DNA of 64,000 nt from Ruminococcaceae bacterium R-25 (lineage in GTDB: Bacteria; Bacillota; Clostridia; Saccharofermentanales; Saccharofermentanaceae), in the NCBI GenBank assembly GCA_003149065.1, contig QGFZ01000002.1, forward strand, positions 744,001 to 808,000, in the 5' to 3' direction. The stretch's first letter is position 1, and every line of letters starts with the position of its first letter. Positions 58,462-64,000 of the stretch are shown here, one piece after another. A model generated the notes under the pieces. It was not told the origin of the DNA. It worked only from the letters and a program-made list of their open reading frames with translations, and ran no database searches. The position numbers were made by a program, and so were the translations under genes.

Positions 58462-59250
58462 CTATTCGTTCTTGATGTTCTTCTTGGCGAGCTTGCCCCA
58501 GTTCCTGATACCGACGAAAGCTTCGATGAGATATATCGTTTTCTTTGTGACGTAGACCGGATCGCCCTTTAAGACATACTGTGCTACTGCGATAATGTCT
58601 GTTACGATCCACCAGCCATACTGGGCTTTGTATCTGAATGCTTCAAGAAGACTTGCTACAATGCCGATCGCAAAGATCGCTGCATCGATCCACTTCATGG
58701 CTGTTACATTCCAGCCGTACTGAGTAGCGAACTTCATCCATGTGTTGCCTGCCCAGAAGCTGAGTGCGTAGTAGACCAGTACTGTCAGTGCAATGATCGC
58801 TCCCGCAACGATCAGGTGCTGCCACCACTTAAGGACTTTGGACTTGGCAAGGAGCTTATCGTCTTCGTCCTTGTGCTTGTACCAGTTGACCCAGCTGTAG
58901 ATGTTTAATGGTGTATAAACGATCACTTCGAGCCAGAATGTTGCCCATATTCCGAAGTATCCCAGGTAGATCGCGAAAACGATCGTGTTGATCATCGCGA
59001 AAGGAAAGTTCATTCTGTTTGCCTTGGCGCAGAAGAAGATGCACATGATGCCGCACAAACCGGAAATGAAATTGATTATCGCAAGCCACTGCGGTGTGCC
59101 TTCCTGAGGCTCTATCGCGTAGTAGATGGAGATGCCGAGCATGATGACACACATCAGTATCTCGTACCACTTAAGGCTCTTAAAAGCCCTGCCGATCTTA
59201 ACGAATATATTCGCTTCTTTTTCTTTTATGTTTGCTGTTATACCATCCAT
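58462..59250 (-). CDS. pnuC: nicotinamide riboside transporter PnuC
   Basis: 262 aa, seven helices. PnuC marks: LAIINFISGLCGIMCIFFCAK, AMINTIVFAIYLG, TPLNIYSWVNWYKH and GDPVYVTKKTIYLIEAFVGI. It takes up the NAD precursor nicotinamide riboside, trapped by phosphorylation. The start overlaps the adenylyltransferase stop by 13 bases, and the NrtR operator upstream of nrtR probably controls all three genes. Confidence 0.93.
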   Translation of the reverse strand: MDGITANIKEKEANIFVKIGRAFKSLKWYEILMCVIMLGISIYYAIEPQEGTPQWLAIINFISGLCGIMCIFFCAKANRMNFPFAMINTIVFAIYLGYFGIWATFWLEVIVYTPLNIYSWVNWYKHKDEDDKLLAKSKVLKWWQHLIVAGAIIALTVLVYYALSFWAGNTWMKFATQYGWNVTAMKWIDAAIFAIGIVASLLEAFRYKAQYGWWIVTDIIAVAQYVLKGDPVYVTKKTIYLIEAFVGIRNWGKLAKKNIKNE

Positions 59251-59726
59251 TTTTTCCGTTCCTCCAAAATTTCCATTGCCCTTATCATTGTTCCGCTTAT
59301 AGGGTAGGTCTTGCGTTCTGCATCGACGATGATGTGAGTTGCTTCCGGATATGCCCTTGAGAAGTATTCTCCGTACTGCGGTTCGCTCGAGTAAACATAA
59401 TCCATATGCGGTACATACTGCCTTACGAGCGGTGTTTCTTTGTCCCAGTCTTCCTCGCCGTCAGGTCCTCTTAACGGGTTGTCGTCAATTATCTGAAACT
59501 CAACGTTAGGGTAGAGGGCGCACACTTTTTTAAGCTGTTCTATGCGTGATCCGACTGTGAGCATCTCATCGTGATTGGTCTTAAGGATCCTGAGTTCGTC
59601 ATCGCCGTTGATGAACATTATGACTACAACGTGGTCACACATCCTTGCTGCGGTATCGATGCAGTAAAGGTGACCCTTATGCATCGGCATGAACTTTCCG
59701 CCGTAAAAACCCTGTATCTTACCCAT
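59238..59726 (-). CDS. nicotinamide mononucleotide adenylyltransferase (NadR/NadM type)
   Basis: 162 aa. Nucleotidyl-transferase signs GGKFMPMHKGHLYC (T/HxGH-type motif) and SGTMIRAMEIL (ISxTxxR-type motif). It matches the N-terminal adenylyltransferase half of NadR and has no ribosylnicotinamide-kinase domain. It would convert NMN with ATP to NAD. It sits between nrtR and pnuC; a kinase for imported nicotinamide riboside is not in the window. Confidence 0.85.
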   Translation of the reverse strand: MGKIQGFYGGKFMPMHKGHLYCIDTAARMCDHVVVIMFINGDDELRILKTNHDEMLTVGSRIEQLKKVCALYPNVEFQIIDDNPLRGPDGEEDWDKETPLVRQYVPHMDYVYSSEPQYGEYFSRAYPEATHIIVDAERKTYPISGTMIRAMEILEERKKWMV

Positions 59727-59729
59727 CTT

Positions 59730-60491
59730 TTATTCCTCGTTAAGTTTGTATAGCCTTGCCGGCTTTCCTTTCGATATGACGGTCTTTTCGAGATCTGTTG
59801 CCTTGCCTGATGAGACATAATCTCTTAAGAAGGTCTTCCTGAAATTCGGCAGATCCAATGACTTGTTCTTGATCGTCTCGTAGATCCTCTTGAGCTCTGA
59901 AATGGTGAATTCATTCTTGTTCTTTAAAAGATTGAATGCATCATCTTCGTAATCTATTCTGTTTCTTAATCTGGTTATCGCCATCTTGATTATCTCGTTG
60001 TGATCGAAAGCCAGATCGCTTTCTGTTATGGTCAATCCTTCATTGGTGAAGACGATTCCGTTCACGTCATACTTTATCTTAAAAAGCCTTGCATCCTGGG
60101 CATCGTCACCTGCCTTGATGTCTAGCATATGCTTTGGAACAAGCGCAGTGTAAGCGACTGATATGACGGTGGTCCTGGGGTCTCTTCCCAAATTGCCGAA
60201 AGTGTAGAGCTGCTTTAGATAGACGTTGTCTATGTTGGTCTCTGTCTTTAATTCTCTGGCAGCAGCTTCATCGATCGATTCTTTGCCTGCCTGGAGAAAA
60301 CCTCCCGGGATAGCCCAACAGCCTTTATACGGATATTCGCCTCGCTTGATCAGAAGTATTGAGAGATCATCGGAGGAATCCAATGTGAGTACCACAATAT
60401 CTGCCGTGACTGAAGGACGCTCGAATTCTGAAGCATCGTACTTCTTAAGGAACTCGATCTCTTCTTTTGTTGAACGCTTATTGTTTTTCAT
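59730..60491 (-). CDS. nrtR: NrtR, NUDIX-type transcriptional regulator of NAD metabolism
   Basis: 253 aa. Nudix-like ADP-ribose sensor domain (about 30-165) with GCWAIPGGFLQAGKESIDEA; the second half of the box (ARELKTETN) departs from REUXEEXGU, as in regulators that bind but do not hydrolyse ADP-ribose. C-terminal winged helix (about 180-253; ISELKRIYETI, LPNFRKTFLRDYV). AAGGAGGAGC precedes the ATG. It is the first gene of nrtR-NMNAT-pnuC and has a clear palindromic operator in its own promoter. Confidence 0.93.
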   Translation of the reverse strand: MKNNKRSTKEEIEFLKKYDASEFERPSVTADIVVLTLDSSDDLSILLIKRGEYPYKGCWAIPGGFLQAGKESIDEAAARELKTETNIDNVYLKQLYTFGNLGRDPRTTVISVAYTALVPKHMLDIKAGDDAQDARLFKIKYDVNGIVFTNEGLTITESDLAFDHNEIIKMAITRLRNRIDYEDDAFNLLKNKNEFTISELKRIYETIKNKSLDLPNFRKTFLRDYVSSGKATDLEKTVISKGKPARLYKLNEE

Positions 60492-60526
60492 GGCTGCTCC
60501 TCCTTATGGTTATCTTAACCACTTGT

Positions 60527-60555
60527 ATTATGGTACATTTTACCATAAGTGTCAA
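60527..60555 (-). promoter_or_regulatory. nrtR promoter with NrtR operator in its spacer
   Basis: On the minus strand TTGACA (60555-60550), 17-nt spacer, CATAAT (60532-60527). The spacer contains most of a 21-bp palindrome TTATGGTA-CATTT-TACCATAA (60528-60548 on the plus strand), the size and shape of NrtR operators. A second palindrome TGGTTA-TCT-TAACCA (60507-60521) lies between promoter and start codon. Binding would block RNA polymerase directly, giving autoregulation of the NAD-salvage operon. Confidence 0.8.
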
Positions 60556-60592
60556 TATGCAATTTGGAAAGGCGGGGGGACGGGGGCATAAA

Positions 60593-60640
60593 AATACCGT
60601 CCTGGCCTGCTTTTTCAGCGGCCGGGACGGTATTAAAAAA
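60593..60640. terminator. bidirectional terminator
   Basis: AATACCGTCC (60593-60602) and GGACGGTATT (60625-60634) form a 10-bp stem extended by GGCC pairs. A-rich and T-rich flanks make it usable for the minus-strand solute-binding gene that ends at 60659. Confidence 0.8.
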
Positions 60641-60658
60641 CAAAGTTATAAACAAGAC

Positions 60659-63061
60659 TTATCCGCGCTCATCCAGGACTTTCTGAGCTCTGTCCTGGGC
60701 GATCTTTACAACAGAAGCCAGATCCTTCTGGCCGGAAAAATAAGAAGGCATCTCTTCGATCAGGATCATGCTGATGGGTCCGTCGATTGAGTCGATGCCG
60801 GAGCACGTCATGATTATCTTTTCGAGATCATCGATGTTATTCGGCGAGAAAACAACGCGGTGATCGGGAGCGCTGCCTCCACCGAAGTATACGTCGTAAC
60901 CTGCGCCGTTAAAATAATCGAGGGCGGCTTCAGAGCCTTTGCGGAAAGCTTTTCGGTTTAATACAAAACTGTTGCTCATGGCGATGGAAGTCTGTATGTC
61001 ATCAGACAACAGGATCTTAACGAATTCTCCGCAGGCATTTACATCTGCTGCCTGAGCTGAGACAGATACGGAGATGTAGGGTGAGAGCAAAGGGCCGCGG
61101 CCATCTGCTGAAGGGTAGCCGAGAATAGCTGTAGCACCCCAGTATTGTGCAATGGCAGGTAAATATCCACCCGCGCCGAAACACTGTGTTGTTATAGCAA
61201 CAGCCTCAGTTTCGGAACTGTTTTGGTAGCTTGAAGTGAAATCACCCCAGGATACTGCGCGCTCGCGGACGTTTTCTTTGACGAATCTTGCGAGTTCGGC
61301 AAATTCAGGACCTGAAAAATCCGCTTTGCCGTTCTTGATGAACTTATCCGACATCCCATTGAAGACCTTTGCGAAATAGTAGGCCTGGCCGTAGGTGATG
61401 ATGTCTTCGCCGTTTAACTTGCTCTTTAAGAATTTCTCATATTCTGCTGTCGTAAATCCGACGCCTGAAGCACCGGCATTATCAGGAGAAGTCTGGATTC
61501 CGTTAATGGTGAAACAGATGGGAAGATTATATAGCTTGCCGTCCTTTTTAGAGATGTCGATAACGTTAGTATAGTATTTGGAAGAATCAAGATTGCCGAC
61601 GAAAGGCGTAAGATCAGCAAGATAACTGCTGTTGCAAAGCTGCCCGAATGAACCTACGTTAAGAAGTATATCCGGACCTTCGCCGTTCATGATATCAATT
61701 GCGAGCTTGTCACTCAATTTCGAATTGCTGTTAAGTTCAGCTACGAAATAATCGTCGTTGCTGGTTGCAGACATCATTTCGGTATAATCCGTTGGATCAT
61801 AACGGTTGGTTACTACGATATAGTAACTGCCGTTGGTCTCATTAAACTTGAGGATAGCCTGGCCGATCTCGCCGGTCGAATATTCTGTTGCGGAATAGAG
61901 CTCAAGAATGGTTTTTCCTGCATGCGGGTTCTTTGCTGCTTTTGTAAGTTCGATCGCGGTAAATCTGACTTTCGAAGGGCTTTCCGCATAAGAGAATATA
62001 GAAGAGTCACTGCCCGAAAGCATGATCGAATCTCCGTTAACATCACTGATTCCAAGGGCTTCAAGCGTATTTCTATTGATTCCGCAATAACTGAAATTGA
62101 AGTATTCTTCCATCATCTTCTTTTCGAAGTTGAGCTTTAAGATACCATCTGAAGTTTTTGCATAGACGAAGCCGTCAGAACCATTGACCGCTAATGAGGA
62201 TTTTGACAGGTCGAGCCATTCATATTCTTTGGCATCTGCTTTTGTGATATTCATTGTTGTAAGGTCTAACTCGTAGAATACATCGACATCAGTCTTTGCC
62301 GGAATAACGACAGTCTTGTCATCCTTTTCGGCGAAGAAATAAATGAAACTCAGTCCGGGGTTATTTTCTGTAAGATCGACATCATTTGTCTTGCCGTCCG
62401 GTGAAGTTATATGAAGAATATAGCCGCCTTCATTGGCGTCGGCATTCCAGACAGACTCGGCATCGATACTGTATCCGTTAACAACGACCGAATGGATAAA
62501 ATCAGGCTGGTAAGGGTTATAGCTGTGCGTGTCTGTAACTGTGCCCGTAAGAGGATCGTACTCATTCTCGTAATACTCGTATGTGCCGGTTACATCATCA
62601 ACGACCTTGATGAATTGCGCATATATCTTTCCTTTGGAGTACTTGGCGCTGTTGACGTTATCTTTGGGATCTAAACCGTCGAGCATATTGATGCTCCTGA
62701 TCGTCTTACCGGAATTTCTGTCAACAACAGTAACATTGAAAATATTATAATCACGCATGTTGATGCTGTTCCAGTCAACGGATTCAGGCAGACTATATGT
62801 TCCGGTCGTTAGGATGATGATCTTTTCATCATCACAACCGAGCATACTCTGATCTAAAACATCAATGGATCTGTCCGGGTCGGTTACCGGGTCGATCTTC
62901 AATACTCTGCTGTCAAACCAGGGCGTATCAGCTTCAATCTTTTTGCCGCTGCTGCTCTCGCCGGTTCCGCCCTTGGATTCATTCTTTTTGCACGATGCCA
63001 AAGGCAGTGCCATGGACGCAACCAGGATACAGGCTGCGATCTTAGTAAAGCAATTTTTCAT
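60659..63061 (-). CDS. large extracellular solute-binding lipoprotein
   Basis: 800 aa from ATG 63061 with AAAGGAGAAC upstream. Signal peptide with lipobox LASC. A Ser/Gly-rich linker and a 370-residue beta-rich N-terminal region (repeating VDxNSGKTI, DGFVYAKTSDG-like strands, perhaps a propeller) precede a C-terminal half resembling ABC sugar-binding proteins (EIGQAILKFNETNGSYYIVV, MNGEGPDILLNVGSFG, ADLTPFVG, KKDGKLYNLPI, SYFSGQKDLASVV). Plain solute-binding proteins have only the second half. No permease genes are next to it, so it may serve a distant transporter or act as a surface sensor. Confidence 0.72.
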   Translation of the reverse strand: MKNCFTKIAACILVASMALPLASCKKNESKGGTGESSSGKKIEADTPWFDSRVLKIDPVTDPDRSIDVLDQSMLGCDDEKIIILTTGTYSLPESVDWNSINMRDYNIFNVTVVDRNSGKTIRSINMLDGLDPKDNVNSAKYSKGKIYAQFIKVVDDVTGTYEYYENEYDPLTGTVTDTHSYNPYQPDFIHSVVVNGYSIDAESVWNADANEGGYILHITSPDGKTNDVDLTENNPGLSFIYFFAEKDDKTVVIPAKTDVDVFYELDLTTMNITKADAKEYEWLDLSKSSLAVNGSDGFVYAKTSDGILKLNFEKKMMEEYFNFSYCGINRNTLEALGISDVNGDSIMLSGSDSSIFSYAESPSKVRFTAIELTKAAKNPHAGKTILELYSATEYSTGEIGQAILKFNETNGSYYIVVTNRYDPTDYTEMMSATSNDDYFVAELNSNSKLSDKLAIDIMNGEGPDILLNVGSFGQLCNSSYLADLTPFVGNLDSSKYYTNVIDISKKDGKLYNLPICFTINGIQTSPDNAGASGVGFTTAEYEKFLKSKLNGEDIITYGQAYYFAKVFNGMSDKFIKNGKADFSGPEFAELARFVKENVRERAVSWGDFTSSYQNSSETEAVAITTQCFGAGGYLPAIAQYWGATAILGYPSADGRGPLLSPYISVSVSAQAADVNACGEFVKILLSDDIQTSIAMSNSFVLNRKAFRKGSEAALDYFNGAGYDVYFGGGSAPDHRVVFSPNNIDDLEKIIMTCSGIDSIDGPISMILIEEMPSYFSGQKDLASVVKIAQDRAQKVLDERG

Positions 63062-63145
63062 AACGGTTCTCCTTTTTATCCCTTGAACCATTATAGGCGT
63101 GATTTAACAATATAAAAGGCGGCTTGCCTCATTGCCACAGAATTA

Positions 63146-64000
63146 TTACTTATCAGTCATCTGCTCGTAAGTTATGCCGTACTTGAGAGCAATATCTCTC
63201 GCATAAGAGCAGCAGTCGGGTTCGGCGCGCTTTAGCATGAACGTATTCTTATCGTCTTTGCGTTCCATTATGATGCTGATGATGTCTCCCTGACCGTTCC
63301 AGTTGTTCATCTCGGGAATCTCCTTTGCGAGATCGTGAAGATGTGTATTGAAGATGACGTATGAGCCCTTTTCTTTAAGGACTCTTATGAGGTCTCTGGC
63401 AAGGTAAACACCATCTGAGGATGATGTAGTTGAATAAGTCTCATTAAAGAGAATGAGAGTGTTGTCATCTGACTGACTTACGATATCCTTGACTCTTACT
63501 GCTTCTTCACCCAGACGGCCGTAATTGATCGTGAGGTTCTCATCAATAGGGAAGTGCGTAAGGATATTCGTAAAAGGCATTCCGGTAAAGGAGTCCGCAG
63601 CAACGAACAGTCCGTGTGAAGCCATAACGGAAGCGATTCCTATAGCCTGTTCGATTATCGTCTTACCGCCTCTGTTAGGACCTGTGAGGATAAATATGCG
63701 CTCATCTTCTTTGAAGGCAAAATCATTCTTTACGATGTCCTGCACACCTTCGACCGCAAGCCTTAAATTGTATAATCCCTTGATGTCGAACCTTACATTC
63801 TCATCGATAACAGGGAAGCAGATGTCATAACCCTTGTCTTTAAGACTTCTGCCGAATCTTGCCATTGCAAGATAGAACGTCAGACCCTCGTACATACCGG
63901 TGAGCTCTTTGGTATCGCAATCGGCATATTTGGTAAATGTTTTCTGTATATCGCTGAAGTGCTTCTTTAAGTGCTTCTGGAGCTTTGGAGCTATAGCCTG
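63146..64000 (-). CDS. MutS-like ATPase, C-terminal part
   Basis: The frame is open to the window end, so the N-terminus is missing; at least 284 aa are present. MutS-type ATPase: Walker A GPNRGGKTIIEQ, a region where MutS has DELGRGTS is here LILFNETYSTTSSSDGVYLA, then FNTHLHDLA as the switch His. In place of the canonical Walker B Asp there is an Asn (FNET), with the Glu kept, so hydrolysis may differ. Classical mismatch repair MutS would show DELG. This is one of the MutS-related subfamilies of unclear function. Confidence 0.75.
   Translation of the reverse strand, partial: QAIAPKLQKHLKKHFSDIQKTFTKYADCDTKELTGMYEGLTFYLAMARFGRSLKDKGYDICFPVIDENVRFDIKGLYNLRLAVEGVQDIVKNDFAFKEDERIFILTGPNRGGKTIIEQAIGIASVMASHGLFVAADSFTGMPFTNILTHFPIDENLTINYGRLGEEAVRVKDIVSQSDDNTLILFNETYSTTSSSDGVYLARDLIRVLKEKGSYVIFNTHLHDLAKEIPEMNNWNGQGDIISIIMERKDDKNTFMLKRAEPDCCSYARDIALKYGITYEQMTDK

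Overview
The window reads as a chromosome segment of a Gram-positive Clostridia-type bacterium (Bacillota), probably an anaerobe of a gut- or rumen-like habitat. This is inferred from the gene set and gene signals: strong AGGAGG-type ribosome binding sites, many short lipoproteins with a Cys lipobox, [FeFe]-hydrogenase maturation genes (hydE, hydF and a TM1266-type regulator), an aldo-keto reductase with two [4Fe-4S] motifs, MurT/GatD-like genes, ECF transport, and several c-di-GMP proteins. No rRNA, tRNA, CRISPR array, insertion sequence or phage gene was recognised.

Layout. 1-3.2 kb: end of a GH29 alpha-L-fucosidase, an AraC/GyrI regulator and mnmA. 4.0-14.3 kb: a tightly packed eight-gene operon that looks like a lipid-modification pathway: a CDP-lipid synthase (CarS/CdsA type), two PEP-synthase-like phosphotransferases, CDP-alcohol phosphatidyltransferase, phosphatidylserine decarboxylase, a UbiA prenyltransferase, a YghO-like acyltransferase and an acyl-adenylating enzyme. 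This is the best candidate for an undescribed system. 14.4-17.2 kb: dCTP deaminase, a PHP phosphoesterase, and an ECF S-component behind a leader-peptide/terminator region. 17.4-20.9 kb: pheA (minus strand) with a Phe-rich leader peptide and textbook attenuator, divergent from a murT/gatD-like pair in which GatD lacks its catalytic Cys and His. 21-28.8 kb: zinc-ribbon/TPM pair, glycosyltransferase, HD and NUDIX proteins, an MFS exporter under leader-peptide attenuation, and a DUF4298-cyclase fusion. 28.9-33.5 kb: a diguanylate cyclase and an EAL-GNAT fusion. 33.7-44.7 kb: M13 peptidase, MacB-like ABC exporter, then a hydrolase/TetR/GNAT/S41 operon with visible operators, and a transglutaminase-like lipoprotein. 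44.7-51.8 kb: a minus-strand ferritin-like operon, the aldo-keto reductase and the hydrogenase-maturation operon. 51.9-57.6 kb: hybrid histidine kinase, EAL protein and anion transporter. 57.6-60.6 kb: SseB-like genes and a complete NrtR-controlled NAD-salvage operon (nrtR, NMN adenylyltransferase, pnuC). 60.7-64 kb: a large solute-binding lipoprotein and a MutS-like ATPase cut by the window end.

Recurring themes. (i) Expression control by short translated leaders followed by alternative hairpins occurs three times (16.0, 18.7 and 25.3 kb). (ii) At least four transcripts seem leaderless, with a -10 box 6-9 nt before the ATG and no Shine-Dalgarno. (iii) Three multidomain genes keep a good internal Shine-Dalgarno and ATG exactly at a domain boundary. 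(iv) Five intergenic regions carry locally unique tandem palindromic arrays of about 50-64 bp period. All functions are read from sequence motifs by eye; no database search was run.
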